Positions 49,905-59,801 of a DNA stretch of 64,000 nt are shown piece by piece (position 1 is the first letter of the stretch; every line of letters begins with the position of its first letter). The position numbers were made by a program, and so were the translations under genes. The stretch is from Pontibacter sp. G13. Its GTDB lineage: Bacteria > Bacteroidota > Bacteroidia > J057. The notes beneath the pieces were generated by a model, which saw only the letters and a program-made list of their open reading frames with translations, was not told where the DNA came from and did not search any database. The stretch is from NCBI RefSeq assembly GCF_031851795.1, contig NZ_CP134696.1, forward strand, positions 4,112,501 through 4,176,500, given 5' to 3'.

Positions 49905-52283
49905 ATGAAAGTTAGGCTTTTTGTCTTGATTTGTTTGGTTGGCAGTTCGTTAACTCCCCAGATTGGACGCGCTCAATCCGATTCGATTCCTCTCCTGACA
50001 GTCAAGAAAATTATGCAGGACCCAAAATGGATTGGGGCTATTCCCAATGATCCTATGTGGTCCCTCGATGGTCAGACTGTTTATTTCGATTGGAATCCAG
50101 ATCGGGTAGCTGCTGACTCCATGTTTGGATATAATCTGAAACGTCAAGATGTCGGGAAAATTTCGCCGCTACAGCGTGTAGCAATTCCTGCCCGAAATGG
50201 CGCGTATTCTAAAAACCGCCAATGGTATCTCTATGAAAAGTATGGAGATATCTTTTTGTATGATTTGAAAAAATCTGAACTCTCTCAGATTACAGCTACC
50301 ATCGCTCGTGAAACCTCTCCAAAATTCTCCAAAAGCGAGCAATTTGTATTCTATCGCCAAGCGGAAAACCTGTTTCGTTGGGATAGAACTACCGGAGAAA
50401 CACGCCAGTTGTCAAACATTCGAACAGGACGTGACCCTAAGAAATCCTCATCCCATACTCCTGATCAGAGAGCTTGGTTGACTCAAGAGGAGCTTGCCTT
50501 AATGGAAGTGCTCAATCAAAGAAAACAAGCCGCTGAAGCTCGTCAAGAACAAAGGCAGTTGACCGAGCCTTATCAACCCAAACCATTTTATTTGGGTAAT
50601 CAGAACCTAGTAGACATTTCTTCAGATCCCACAGGTGGCATTTTGATGTGGACCGTGGAGCAAGAGCCCAAGGGAAAACACCAGACCATGGTCCCCGATT
50701 TTGTTCGGGAATCTGGCTACACAGAGCCTAGAAATGCCAGACCCAAGGTGGGCAGCCCTGAAAGTGTTTATGAAACATGGTTGTATTCGGTAGCTTCCGA
50801 TACAATTCTTCAGCTCGATCCTTCGGGATTGCCGGGCATCTATACGAGACCCCAGTTTCAAGCAGATTATGGTTTGCAAGGAAAATTGGATTCCCCCAAA
50901 CCTGTATGGATTCTACGACCTCAATGGTCACCAGATGGCGCCCATGCAGTAGTGGTTGTTCGATCTTTAGACTTCAAGGATCGTTGGATTGCCTCGGTTG
51001 ACCTAGAATCAGGTAAGCTTAAAAGTCTTGATCATCAACACGATGAGGCATGGATTGGAGGGCCGGGGATTTCACGATGGATGGGAAGTTCTGGATCTGT
51101 TGGCTGGATGCCTGATGGGAGGCGTTTTTGGTTCCTCTCTGAGGAATCAGGATATGCCCATCTCTATGCGGTCAATGTAGAAACTGGCGGTACCCAAGCT
51201 TTTACCACTGGTGAATTCGAGGTGTTCGATCCTCAGATATCCAAAGACGGCAAATATTGGTACTATTCTTCTTCTGCGGTTCATCCAGGGGAGCGTCATT
51301 TTTACAAAATGCCCATCGAGGGAGGAGTACCCACGCAGCTGACTTCGATGTCAGGAAACAATGAGGTTTTGCTTTCCCCAGATGAGAAACAATTGCTGAT
51401 TCGATTTTCCACCGGCAACCGTCCTTGGGAATTGTTTCTTCAGCCTAATAAGCCTCAGGCGGAAGCAGAGCAAATCACGCATTCGCTCACGGATGAATGG
51501 AAGCAATACCCGTGGAGAGAACCCGAATATGTAGAAGTGCCAGCCGCGGACGGTGCGAAGATTTACGGTAGACTCTATCGCAGTGAGAAATCCCAAGGAG
51601 GGCCTGCTGTGATCTTTGTACATGGTGCGGGATACCTCCAAAATGCCCATAAATGGTGGAGCGTCTATTTCAGAGAATACATGTTTCATAACTTGCTCGT
51701 AGATCGAGGCTATACGGTTCTAGACTTAGATTTCCGAGGAAGCGCAGGTTACGGACGTGAATGGAGAGCTGGCGTATATCGATCTATGGGGGGAAAAGAT
51801 CTCGATGATCAAGTCGATGGGTATCGCTATTTGGTGCAAGAAATTGGGGTTGATCCTAATAGGGTGGGAATTTATGGTGGTTCTTATGGAGGATTTATCA
51901 CGTTGATGGCGATGTTCACCAAACCAGGAACCTTTCAGGCCGGAGCAGCACTAAGGTCTGTGACGGATTGGGCACATTACAACCACCCCTACACGGCTAG
52001 TATGTTGAACCGCCCTCAAGACGATAGTTTGGCTTATGTCAAGAGTTCTCCCATTTATTTTGCGGAAGGACTTGAAGGCGCTTTGTTGATGTGTCATGGC
52101 ATGGTAGATACCAATGTGCAATTCCAGGACATTGTTCGGTTGTCTCAGCGTCTCATCGAGCTCGGCAAAGAAAACTGGGAATTGGCAGTCTATCCGATGG
52201 AAGGCCATGGATTTGTGGAACCTAGTAGTTGGACAGACGAATACCGGAGAATTCTCAAGCTATTTGAGGACCATCTCAAGTAA
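49905..52283 (+). CDS. Exported S9 prolyl oligopeptidase/DPP IV-like peptidase
   Basis: A 792-residue periplasmic or secreted serine peptidase. The signal peptide (about 1-23) ends QIGRAQ. The middle is a DPPIV_N/PD40-type propeller. The C-terminal alpha/beta hydrolase domain has VDPNRVGIYGGSYGGFITLM (Ser660), CHGMVDTNVQF (Asp735) and MEGHGF (His768), a complete triad. DLDFRGSAGYGREW provides the oxyanion region. The usual paired Glu motif of true DPP IV is not evident to me, so dipeptidyl activity is uncertain; acyl-peptide or other S9C-like activity is possible. It stands alone between the HAD gene and a terminator. Confidence 0.91.
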   Translation: MKVRLFVLICLVGSSLTPQIGRAQSDSIPLLTVKKIMQDPKWIGAIPNDPMWSLDGQTVYFDWNPDRVAADSMFGYNLKRQDVGKISPLQRVAIPARNGAYSKNRQWYLYEKYGDIFLYDLKKSELSQITATIARETSPKFSKSEQFVFYRQAENLFRWDRTTGETRQLSNIRTGRDPKKSSSHTPDQRAWLTQEELALMEVLNQRKQAAEARQEQRQLTEPYQPKPFYLGNQNLVDISSDPTGGILMWTVEQEPKGKHQTMVPDFVRESGYTEPRNARPKVGSPESVYETWLYSVASDTILQLDPSGLPGIYTRPQFQADYGLQGKLDSPKPVWILRPQWSPDGAHAVVVVRSLDFKDRWIASVDLESGKLKSLDHQHDEAWIGGPGISRWMGSSGSVGWMPDGRRFWFLSEESGYAHLYAVNVETGGTQAFTTGEFEVFDPQISKDGKYWYYSSSAVHPGERHFYKMPIEGGVPTQLTSMSGNNEVLLSPDEKQLLIRFSTGNRPWELFLQPNKPQAEAEQITHSLTDEWKQYPWREPEYVEVPAADGAKIYGRLYRSEKSQGGPAVIFVHGAGYLQNAHKWWSVYFREYMFHNLLVDRGYTVLDLDFRGSAGYGREWRAGVYRSMGGKDLDDQVDGYRYLVQEIGVDPNRVGIYGGSYGGFITLMAMFTKPGTFQAGAALRSVTDWAHYNHPYTASMLNRPQDDSLAYVKSSPIYFAEGLEGALLMCHGMVDTNVQFQDIVRLSQRLIELGKENWELAVYPMEGHGFVEPSSWTDEYRRILKLFEDHLK

Positions 52284-52308
52284 ATCGCCAGCGTGAAAAT
52301 GATACACA

Positions 52309-52340
52309 AAGCGGGCCTGCTCAGATGAGCAGGCCCGCTT
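52309..52340. terminator. Bidirectional terminator between the S9 peptidase and DUF2147 genes
   Basis: Perfect 14 bp stem AAGCGGGCCTGCTC (52309-52322) and GAGCAGGCCCGCTT (52327-52340) with an AGAT loop, between the convergent stops at 52283 and 52362. Confidence 0.85.
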
Positions 52341-52361
52341 CGCTTGAAGGTGCCTCCTAGA

Positions 52362-52814
52362 TCAGGATTTCTTTCGGTTCCAATACTGGGTGCGACCCAA
52401 TAGAGAGAAACCGATGTAGCCTCGCAGCTTCAGGCGATCCTCACTCTCCAAGGTGATATAGCATTTGTACTCCTCTCCATTGGCAGGATCGAGGATTTTA
52501 CCTCCATTCCACTCATCCCCATCTTGCTTGAGATCTCGGATGATTTGCATGCCTTCCACAGGTTGCATATATCTGGGATCGTCCTCATCACATTTTTCAC
52601 AGATGTTTTCAGCATTGTCATCTGGACGTGGAAAAATCTTCAAAACTCTTCCATAAAGTTTTCCATCCTCCTCATAGATCTCTACTTCGGATCGCGGTTT
52701 TTGGTCATTGTCATCTATGGTGATCCAAATCCCGATGGGACTTTGGGCGAATCCTGTTGCAGCCACGAAAAGACAAACAAAGGTCGCTAGAAGGGTTTTT
52801 AGGGTCTTTTTCAT
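52362..52814 (-). CDS. DUF2147 exported protein
   Basis: A 150-residue exported protein. Signal peptide MKKTLKTLLATFVCLFVAAT then GFAQ (about residues 1-24). The mature part matches DUF2147: GIWITIDDNDQKPRSEVEIY near the start, YGRVLKIFPRPDD, then IRDLKQDGDEWNGGKILDPA followed by NGEEYKCYI, and LKLRGYIGFSLLGRTQYWNR at the end. Two Cys in ICEKCDED could form a disulphide or bind metal. The family is small periplasmic beta-barrel-like proteins of unknown function. It converges on the S9 peptidase gene across a strong hairpin. Confidence 0.92.
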   Translation of the reverse strand: MKKTLKTLLATFVCLFVAATGFAQSPIGIWITIDDNDQKPRSEVEIYEEDGKLYGRVLKIFPRPDDNAENICEKCDEDDPRYMQPVEGMQIIRDLKQDGDEWNGGKILDPANGEEYKCYITLESEDRLKLRGYIGFSLLGRTQYWNRKKS

Positions 52815-53390
52815 TGTTTAGAAGTGAAATGGTTGATTCCCTAGGAGGGCTATTTAAAATTATAAAAAATCCAAACAATATATAGACTGCATGCAGATCA
52901 GTTTGGGTTGTATGGCTTCGTGGGATCATCAACGAAAAGGTGTAGGTGAAAGTGAATGTTTCGTTGGAATCTCTGGATTGCTTTGCTACATTTGAGTTCT
53001 CCTTCCGAGGAGCAAGACAAAGAAATTCGATCTTTACATCGTATATACTGCATACCTGCACGGATACCTTATCTGTTATTGAACCTAACAGATTTATATT
53101 TGGTGACGCGCTCGGTGTGAATAGGGCGGGCCCCAGCCGTTGACTTGTCCGGACTCTCCTTCGGGAGACACAGGGGATTACCGAAGCATACTGGCATCAT
53201 CATTCATGTCTTTTGGGGGGTTTCAATTAACTCCTTGGTGTTTGTGCAGGTTTTTTTGTTGTCTGCTCCATTCCTCATTTTATCTCCCTCATTCTACATG
53301 TCGTCGATTCTAGCGCACAAATTCCCTTTTGCATTTGGATTTGTACGCAACGCTTGGTTGCTTTGCAAATAGTTGCAAATGTAACCAATT
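52815..53390. promoter_or_regulatory. 576 bp divergent region upstream of the efflux regulator
   Basis: Lies between the DUF2147 start (minus) and the MarR start (plus). A plus-strand box TATATTTG at 53095-53102 fits TAnnTTTG, with a partial upstream box TCTG 19 bp before it. A TCTCC-TTCG-GGAGA hairpin with the stable UUCG loop lies at 53155-53168. If this promoter is used, the MarR mRNA has a leader of about 280 nt. Direct repeats at 53363-53380 are listed separately. No gene is supported; open frames here are short and domain-free. Confidence 0.5.
53363..53380 (+). promoter_or_regulatory. Direct repeat TTGCAAAT x2, candidate MarR operator
   Basis: TTGCAAAT at 53363-53370 and again at 53373-53380, a period of 10 bp (one helical turn), ending 10 bp before the MarR ATG. 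The first copy lies in the palindrome TTTGCAAA (53362-53369). The position suits autoregulation by MarR; no binding evidence exists. Confidence 0.45.
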
Positions 53391-53843
53391 ATGGAAAAGC
53401 ACCCCTTAGCTACCATGGAGGGATCGATGGGCCATAGGATTGGCATGGCTGGGAAGCTATTGCAGAAAACCTTGGAATCCCGCTTTAAGGAAGCTGGCTA
53501 CGAAATCGAAATGCCACAATGGTTGGTGTTGCTGCATCTGTGGGGACAAGATGGATGGAATCAAGCATCCTTGTCCCAGCATCTCAAACACCATAAAACA
53601 GCCATTACTAGGGCGATAGACAAATTAGAGAAACAAAATTATGTCTTGCGCGTAGCCGACCGCAACGATCGTCGAAACAAGCTGATTTACCTCACCAATC
53701 TCGGCAAATCCCTGAAACTTGAGTTGATACCTATCGCCAAATCCGTACTGGAGTCGGCTACTTCAGGTATTGACACCGCCGAAGTGGATGTGTGTAAATC
53801 CGTTTTGAAAAGAATCGCAGAGAACCTAGCCGACTTATCTTGA
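53391..53843 (+). CDS. MarR-family transcriptional regulator
   Basis: A 150-residue dimeric winged-helix regulator. Features: the N-terminal dimerisation helix with MEKHPLATMEGSMGHRIG, WLVLLHLWGQDGWNQASLSQ and HLKHHKTAITRAIDKLEKQN as HTH and recognition helix, and VLRVADRNDRRNKLIYLTNL as the wing, including the D-x-R-x-x-R-K consensus. It is 74 bp upstream of a periplasmic adaptor gene of an RND pump on the same strand, the usual arrangement for a local repressor of efflux that responds to a small ligand. An inverted repeat GTTTC-ACTT-GAAAC (53857-53870) lies between it and the adaptor gene and may be an additional operator. Confidence 0.93.
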   Translation: MEKHPLATMEGSMGHRIGMAGKLLQKTLESRFKEAGYEIEMPQWLVLLHLWGQDGWNQASLSQHLKHHKTAITRAIDKLEKQNYVLRVADRNDRRNKLIYLTNLGKSLKLELIPIAKSVLESATSGIDTAEVDVCKSVLKRIAENLADLS

Positions 53844-53917
53844 TGTCTGGACATTGGTTTCACTTGAAACGTTTGTTTTTTGAATTTTCCGTTGGTACTA
53901 CCTCAATCTAACATATC

Positions 53918-55060
53918 ATGAACCAGAGAAAGCTCGCGTTGAGTGGACTTGCAGTATTGATCCTGATCGTAGCTGCCGTTGGCGCTTCGATGCTTGTCGC
54001 AAGTAAAGAAGAGCCAGAGAAGGCAGAGATTGCTACCGTTTTGAAGCCGCTCAAGGTCCGATCTGTGGCCAATGAATCAGTGCCTACTCGTATCGAAATC
54101 ACCGGAAGGCTCGTGCCACGCCAACGAATTGAGTTGTACGCCGAGGTCGGAGGCGTCCTAAAGCCAGAAAGTAAAAGGTTCCGAGAAGGGAATTACTTCA
54201 AAAAAGGAGCGCCACTGATCGAGATCGACAATGAAGAACATGACCTCAACTTGGTGGCCACAAAGAGTAGTCTACTGAATCAGATCACCCTGATGCTGCC
54301 AGACCTCAAGGCCGACTATACCGAGGGATTCCCCGATTGGAAAGCTTACGTCGATCAATTTGATCCGACAGTAAGCATCAAGGATCTTCCAGAACCTAAA
54401 ACCGATAGCGAGAAGTACTTCGTCTCGGCAAGAAACATCTACAATCTGTTCTACCAGATTAAGTCTCAGGAGGCGAGAAGTGCCAAATACACCATCCTTG
54501 CTCCATTTAGCGGGATTGTCTCCCAATCCAATATCACTGAAGGGACATTGGTACGTGTCGGTCAGAAAATGGGCGAATTCACCAATACCTTTACCTATGA
54601 GCTTGAAGCCGCGGTGAATCTCAAAGACTTGGATTTCATCAAAGTAGGCAACAAAGTTCGCCTGACCTCCAATGACATTGCAGGTGATTGGCAGGGAACC
54701 ATCCAGCGAATCTCTGACCGTATCGATGCTACCACCCAGACTGCCAAGGTATTCGTGAGCGCTTCGGGTAAAAACCTGAGAGAGGGAATGTACTTGACGG
54801 GAACGATTGCCGGTAGAAACCTGGATGAGGTCGTAGAGGTGAAGCGTAGCCTTCTCCGCAATGAAATCAATCTTTTTGTGGTGCAGGATTCTATTCTCAA
54901 AGAATTCAAGGTAACGCCGGTTCAGTACACCACTGAAACTGTGTTGGTACGTGGCTTGGAAAACGGCACTGTCATTCTCGACGAGGATGCGATTGGGATT
55001 TATGATGGCTTGAAGATAGCGCCTTACTCTGAGGCCGATGTGAAAACGGCGGTGGAATAA
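53918..55060 (+). CDS. RND efflux periplasmic adaptor (HlyD/AcrA-like)
   Basis: Membrane fusion protein of 380 residues linking the RND pump to the outer membrane channel. An N-terminal membrane helix or signal at about residues 7-27 lacks a lipobox. The barrel-sandwich begins TRIEITGRLVPRQRIELYAE; a short alpha-hairpin follows, then YTILAPFSGIVSQSNITEGT, beta-barrel strands (LKDLDFIKVGNKVRLTS) and a membrane-proximal domain. The hairpin region (about 110-180) is short and rich in acidic residues and Pro rather than a long coiled coil, suggesting adaptor-channel contact differs from AcrA. It is the first of three structural genes in the operon. Confidence 0.92.
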   Translation: MNQRKLALSGLAVLILIVAAVGASMLVASKEEPEKAEIATVLKPLKVRSVANESVPTRIEITGRLVPRQRIELYAEVGGVLKPESKRFREGNYFKKGAPLIEIDNEEHDLNLVATKSSLLNQITLMLPDLKADYTEGFPDWKAYVDQFDPTVSIKDLPEPKTDSEKYFVSARNIYNLFYQIKSQEARSAKYTILAPFSGIVSQSNITEGTLVRVGQKMGEFTNTFTYELEAAVNLKDLDFIKVGNKVRLTSNDIAGDWQGTIQRISDRIDATTQTAKVFVSASGKNLREGMYLTGTIAGRNLDEVVEVKRSLLRNEINLFVVQDSILKEFKVTPVQYTTETVLVRGLENGTVILDEDAIGIYDGLKIAPYSEADVKTAVE

Positions 55061-55083
55061 TCCCATCGAGAAATCAACAAGAC

Positions 55084-58000
55084 ATGAAGAATATCATTTC
55101 ATATTTTATCAAGTATTCCTTCTCGGGAGACCTGATGGTATTGCTGATCCTGATATTTGGATTTTTTGGACTCAATGGGATGCGATCCACGTTTTTCCCG
55201 GAGACTGAATCCAAGCTCATTCAGGTGCAGATCGTCTATCCCGGTGCTTCTCCAGAAGAGATCGAAGAAGGAATCGTTGCCAAGATTGAGGACAATCTCA
55301 AAGGCTTGACAGGCGTCGATCGGGTCACCTCAGTTTCTAGTGAAAATGCTGGATCGGTGACTGTCGAAATCACCAAAGGAAATGACATCGATGTGATTCT
55401 GGCCGATGTCAAGAATGCTGTCGACCAGATTCCTTCCTTTCCAGTAGGAATGGAACCGCCCGTAGTTTTCAAGCAAGAACCTATGACGGTCGCATTGAAT
55501 TTTGCGATCTATGGAGATTTGGACCTGAGGACCCTCAAGCAATATGCACGGGAAATCGAGAATGATCTCTTGGCGATGGATGGACTCTCTAAAGTAGAGT
55601 TGACGGGTTTCCCGGAAGAAGAGATTGAGATTGCCGTCCATGAAAATGACCTGAGAAAGTACGGGTTTACTTTCGACCAAATCGTCAATGCTGTCAAAGG
55701 TTTCAACATTGAGGTGACAGGAGGTACGATCAAGACCCCTACCGAAGAACTCCTGATTCGATCTAAAAACAAAGGGTACTACGCCGATGATCTGTTGGAT
55801 ATCGTTGTAGCCACAGCTCCTGATGGGCGTGAAGTACTGCTGCGTGAAGTAGCCACGGTGCGCGACCGCTGGGAAGACACCCCCAATAGAACCTTTGTCA
55901 ATGGACGTCCCGCAGTAGGAATCAACGTCTCGAATACCATTGATGAAAACTTGCTGGATATCTCCACCATGACTCGGGAGTATATCGAGGAGTTCAATGA
56001 GGATCACGACGCTGTTCAGGCGGTCATCATCAATGATGGCTCGGTCGTGCTGAATGAGCGTATCGATTTGTTGACAGAGAATGGGATCATCGGATTTGTA
56101 CTGGTATTGATCCTCTTGGCAATGTTCCTCCAAGTCCGCTTGGCATTTTGGGTGGCAATCGCCATTCCTGTCTCCTTGATGGGAATGTTCATCCTTGCGC
56201 CGATGATTGGGGTTTCCATCAACGTCATCACACTATTCGGGATGATCTTGGTGATCGGGATTTTGGTGGATGACGGGATTGTCATCTCGGAAAATATTTA
56301 CCAGCATTTTGAGATGGGCAAAGAGCCCCTTCAGGCTGCCATTGATGGTACGATGGAGGTCTTGCCAGCGGTATTGTCCGCGATCTTGACCACAATGGTT
56401 GCGTTTGGTTCCTTCCTATTCCTCGATGGGATTTCCGGGGACTTTTTTGCCGAGATGTCGATTGTGGTGATTCTCACATTGTTCTTCTCGCTCGTAGAAG
56501 GCGCTTTCATCTTGCCCGGACACGTGGCCCACTCTAAGGCGCTGAGTCGTGATAAAAAGGAAGAAGGAGCTGTGAAGAAATTCTTCGAGCCTCTCCAAAA
56601 CGCCCTGTGGAATTTCATGGATTGGATGAAGGAAAAACTCTACGCACCTGTGTTGAGATTCTTCATTGACAATGTTGCGCTGGGCTTGGCCATCCCCATC
56701 GGAATCTTGATCTTGTCTTTTGCCATGATTGGCAGCGGAAATGTGAAAACGACCTTCTTCCCATACGTGGAGAATGATTTCATTACCGCTACCCTCAAGA
56801 TGCCAGCAGGTACCTCGGAAGACATCACCCAGAAATGGCTCGACCATATCGAAAAAGCCGTCTGGGAGATTAATGAAGAATATAAGGCAGACCGTACTGA
56901 TGGCAAGGATATCGTCCTCATCGTGAGCAAAAACCTAGGGCCCACTACTTATCAGGGCACGGTTCTCGTCAACCTTCTGAGAGGTGAAGAACGAGGGGTT
57001 TCTTCTGCGTTGATCACGGATAAGATCCGGGAAGCGGCAGGTACGATCTATGGATCGGAGTCCGTCATCTATGGGGTAGCATCTCCATTTGGAAAGCCTG
57101 TTTCCGTCGCGCTTCGAGGTTCCAATTTGGTCGATCTTGGCAAAGCCGCTGAAGAGCTGAAAGGGGAGATGATAGCTGTTACGGAGCTCAAAGATATCAC
57201 TGACAATAACCAAGAAGGACTTCGTGAAATCGATGTCAAGTTGAAGCCCAAGGCCTATTTGCTTGGATTGACGCCTCAATTCGTAGTTGCGCAGGTACGT
57301 TCAGGCTTCTTCGGAGCGGAGGTACAACGCTTGCAGCGAGGCAAAGATGAGGTACGTGTCTGGGTACGATTTGACGAAATCGATCGAAACTCAATCGGCA
57401 AGCTGGAACAAATGCGGATTCGCACTGCGACCGGGGAATCATTCCCGCTCAAGGAAGTGGCTGAATTGTCTGTAGAACGTGGAATTATCGCCATTAATCG
57501 CCTCGAAGGTGAGCGCGAAATTCGTGTACAAGCAGACTTGGCTTCTCCGAGTACTTCGGGAACAGATATGATTGCGCTGATCGAAAGCGATCTCCTTCCA
57601 CCGATCTTGGCCAAGTATCCATCTGTTCGCTATTCCTTTGAAGGACAGGTCCGAGAAAATACCAAAACGCAGAAATCTAGTGGCACAGTCATGCCGATTG
57701 CCTTGCTGCTAATGGTTTCCATCATTGCTCTGACCTTCCGCTCAGTGGCACAAACCCTTTCAGTTCTGATCATTATTCCATTTGGAATGATCGGGGTCAT
57801 CTGGGGACACTTTGCTTTCGGGAAGGCGATCTCTATCCTATCTGGCTTGGGAATATTTGCCTTGATCGGGATCATGGTAAATGACGCATTGGTACTGGTC
57901 AGTGCACACAATACCCTTATCAAGCGTGGCATGAAGTTCAAGGAAGCATTGTATGAGGCTTCTGTCTCTCGTTTCCGCCCGATTTTCCTGACCTCTATCA

Positions 58001-58323
58001 CGACGATTGCTGGTTTGGCACCACTGGTATTCGAGAAGAGCTTCCAAGCTCAGTTCTTGATTCCGATGGCCATTTCTGTAGCATGTGGTTTGGCCGCTGC
58101 AACGTTGATCATCTTGCTGATGCTCCCTTCGTTGCTGGTCTTCTTTAATAGCCTCAAGTTGTTCATCATCGGAGGATGGGAAGGGGAACGTCCGACCCCC
58201 ACAGAAATTGAGCCTGCCTTTGAAGGCCGGAAAAACTACATCGGCTTGTATATCGTGTTCTTTGTGATCGTAGGAGCTTTGGTAGCCAGCTTCTTTATCT
58301 ATAAAGATTTGTTGGGCTTTTAA
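55084..58323 (+). CDS. RND-family multidrug efflux pump (AcrB/MdtC-like inner membrane transporter)
   Basis: A 1079-residue proton-driven transporter with twelve helices and two large periplasmic loops in the standard internal repeat. Features: YPGASPEEIEEGIVAKIEDN (porter domain start), GMILVIGILVDDGIVISENI in helix 4 with paired Asp residues for proton relay, and GIFALIGIMVNDALVLVSAH in helix 10. A region of about 500-560 is strongly basic and acidic, corresponding to the mid-protein linker. The helix 4 Asp pair and the length place it in the HAE1-like group; substrates are unknown. It lies 23 bp after the adaptor gene and 22 bp before the channel gene. Confidence 0.95.
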   Translation: MKNIISYFIKYSFSGDLMVLLILIFGFFGLNGMRSTFFPETESKLIQVQIVYPGASPEEIEEGIVAKIEDNLKGLTGVDRVTSVSSENAGSVTVEITKGNDIDVILADVKNAVDQIPSFPVGMEPPVVFKQEPMTVALNFAIYGDLDLRTLKQYAREIENDLLAMDGLSKVELTGFPEEEIEIAVHENDLRKYGFTFDQIVNAVKGFNIEVTGGTIKTPTEELLIRSKNKGYYADDLLDIVVATAPDGREVLLREVATVRDRWEDTPNRTFVNGRPAVGINVSNTIDENLLDISTMTREYIEEFNEDHDAVQAVIINDGSVVLNERIDLLTENGIIGFVLVLILLAMFLQVRLAFWVAIAIPVSLMGMFILAPMIGVSINVITLFGMILVIGILVDDGIVISENIYQHFEMGKEPLQAAIDGTMEVLPAVLSAILTTMVAFGSFLFLDGISGDFFAEMSIVVILTLFFSLVEGAFILPGHVAHSKALSRDKKEEGAVKKFFEPLQNALWNFMDWMKEKLYAPVLRFFIDNVALGLAIPIGILILSFAMIGSGNVKTTFFPYVENDFITATLKMPAGTSEDITQKWLDHIEKAVWEINEEYKADRTDGKDIVLIVSKNLGPTTYQGTVLVNLLRGEERGVSSALITDKIREAAGTIYGSESVIYGVASPFGKPVSVALRGSNLVDLGKAAEELKGEMIAVTELKDITDNNQEGLREIDVKLKPKAYLLGLTPQFVVAQVRSGFFGAEVQRLQRGKDEVRVWVRFDEIDRNSIGKLEQMRIRTATGESFPLKEVAELSVERGIIAINRLEGEREIRVQADLASPSTSGTDMIALIESDLLPPILAKYPSVRYSFEGQVRENTKTQKSSGTVMPIALLLMVSIIALTFRSVAQTLSVLIIIPFGMIGVIWGHFAFGKAISILSGLGIFALIGIMVNDALVLVSAHNTLIKRGMKFKEALYEASVSRFRPIFLTSITTIAGLAPLVFEKSFQAQFLIPMAISVACGLAAATLIILLMLPSLLVFFNSLKLFIIGGWEGERPTPTEIEPAFEGRKNYIGLYIVFFVIVGALVASFFIYKDLLGF

Positions 58324-58345
58324 ACGCTCCTAAACCCGGAATACT

Positions 58346-59686
58346 ATGAATTTCAATTTGAATACATTCGGAATACTGCTTGTGATGTTCATCGGGATTG
58401 GGAGTCTTCAGGCGCAAGACAAACTCTCTTTGGAACAAGCTGTAACAGATGCATTGACCCAAAACTACGGCATTCGCATCGCCAGAATGAATACCGAGGC
58501 AACCACGATTGATGCCTACAAAGGCAATGCAGGGTTGTTGCCGACCGTGACACTTGATGGGAATGGTTCCTACAACCGGACAGATGGTTCGATTGTGTTT
58601 CAGCAATTTGGACCAGATGGGGCGCCCGTTCAGGAAACCTTCGACATTAATGGGAACGAGAGCCAACAGTACACCATTGGTGCTACGGTCAATTATACCC
58701 TGTTCAATGGCTTTGCCAATCAGACCAATTACCAGATACTGCTTCGGAATGTGGATTTGAGTGAAGCCCAGACCAGAGCAACTGTAGAGGCCAATATTGC
58801 TCAGGTGGTGAATGCCTATTACTTATTGGCACGAAATACCAATACGCTCCGAATCAGAAAAGAGACATTGGACCGTTCGAAAGCTCGGCTTGAGTATGCG
58901 CAAAATCAGGCTGAATTTGGAGCAACCTCCAAGCTCAATGTGTTGAATGCCGAGGTGGATTTCAATACAGATTCGATCAACGTCGTCAATGCGGAATTGG
59001 ATATTGTCAATGCGCGTAAGGACCTGAATCTACTGTTGGGGCGTGATATCGAGGATTTTTATGCCGTAGATACAACGGTAACGATCAATTCTGATTATCA
59101 GCTTGGGCAATTGCAAGATGCAGCACTGTCTGAGAACCCGCAGCTTCAGACTGCACGGATGAGTCAAAATATCTCCGAATTGCAGATCAAGCTGGCCAAA
59201 TCAGGATACTATCCTAGAGTAAACCTCAATGCTGGGTATTCTTATACGTACAGCGCCAACCCTGCGAGTCAGACACCTGAAATTCAGACTTATGGACCTA
59301 CTGCCGGTGGCGGAATTTCATTCAATCTGTGGAATGCCAATCGCACCAATCGGAGTGTCCAAAAGGCGCAAGTCAGCCTCGCAGCGAGTCGGATGCAGGT
59401 CAAGGAGCAGGAGCAAATGCTTCTGCGAGATCTCTCTAAGGCGTATGCGACGTATCGCAACAACATGAATGTACTGGAGCTGAGCTACAAAAGCCAAGAG
59501 GCGGCTACGGCCAACTTTGAGCGTACAGCGGAGGCTTTCAAGCTTGGACAAGCTACGAATCTCCAGTTCCGTGAGGCGCAGCTGAATCTTCTAAGCATCG
59601 AAAACCAGCTCAATGACCTTCAATACATCGTGAAGGCCAGTGAAGCCGAGATGCTGCGACTGAGTGGCCTGTTGGTGCAAGATTGA
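58346..59686 (+). CDS. TolC-family outer membrane efflux channel
   Basis: A 446-residue outer membrane factor that closes the tripartite pump. Signal peptide about 1-24 (ending SLQAQ). Two OEP repeats are visible: LSLEQAVTDALTQNYGIRIA and then, in the second half, LGQLQDAALSENPQLQTARM, each followed by a long helical stretch with heptads such as NTLRIRKETLDRSKARLEYA and ATANFERTAEAFKLGQATNL. Barrel strands are rich in Asn, Tyr and Gly (VTLDGNGSYNR, LNAGYSYTYS). There is no lipobox. It ends 46 bp before a strong terminator, closing the operon with MarR, adaptor and RND pump. Confidence 0.95.
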   Translation: MNFNLNTFGILLVMFIGIGSLQAQDKLSLEQAVTDALTQNYGIRIARMNTEATTIDAYKGNAGLLPTVTLDGNGSYNRTDGSIVFQQFGPDGAPVQETFDINGNESQQYTIGATVNYTLFNGFANQTNYQILLRNVDLSEAQTRATVEANIAQVVNAYYLLARNTNTLRIRKETLDRSKARLEYAQNQAEFGATSKLNVLNAEVDFNTDSINVVNAELDIVNARKDLNLLLGRDIEDFYAVDTTVTINSDYQLGQLQDAALSENPQLQTARMSQNISELQIKLAKSGYYPRVNLNAGYSYTYSANPASQTPEIQTYGPTAGGGISFNLWNANRTNRSVQKAQVSLAASRMQVKEQEQMLLRDLSKAYATYRNNMNVLELSYKSQEAATANFERTAEAFKLGQATNLQFREAQLNLLSIENQLNDLQYIVKASEAEMLRLSGLLVQD

Positions 59687-59732
59687 TTTAGGGCCCTTGT
59701 CTCCCCAAAAGTAGGGTAGGGCCTATAATTGG

Positions 59733-59765
59733 AAAACCTCCAAAAGCTTTGCTTTTGGAGGTTTT
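59733..59765. terminator. Strong bidirectional terminator after the efflux operon
   Basis: Perfect 15 bp stem AAAACCTCCAAAAGC (59733-59747) and GCTTTTGGAGGTTTT (59751-59765) with a TTT loop, T-rich on both strands, between the convergent stops at 59686 and 59802. Confidence 0.95.
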
Positions 59766-59801
59766 CTCGTTTTCAGAGAAGACTCTGAAAGTGAGTATGA
59801 A

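Noticed and set aside
53145-53372. 75-codon frame upstream of MarR
   Set aside because: Non-ATG start, hydrophobic but irregular sequence, no domain; more likely leader RNA.
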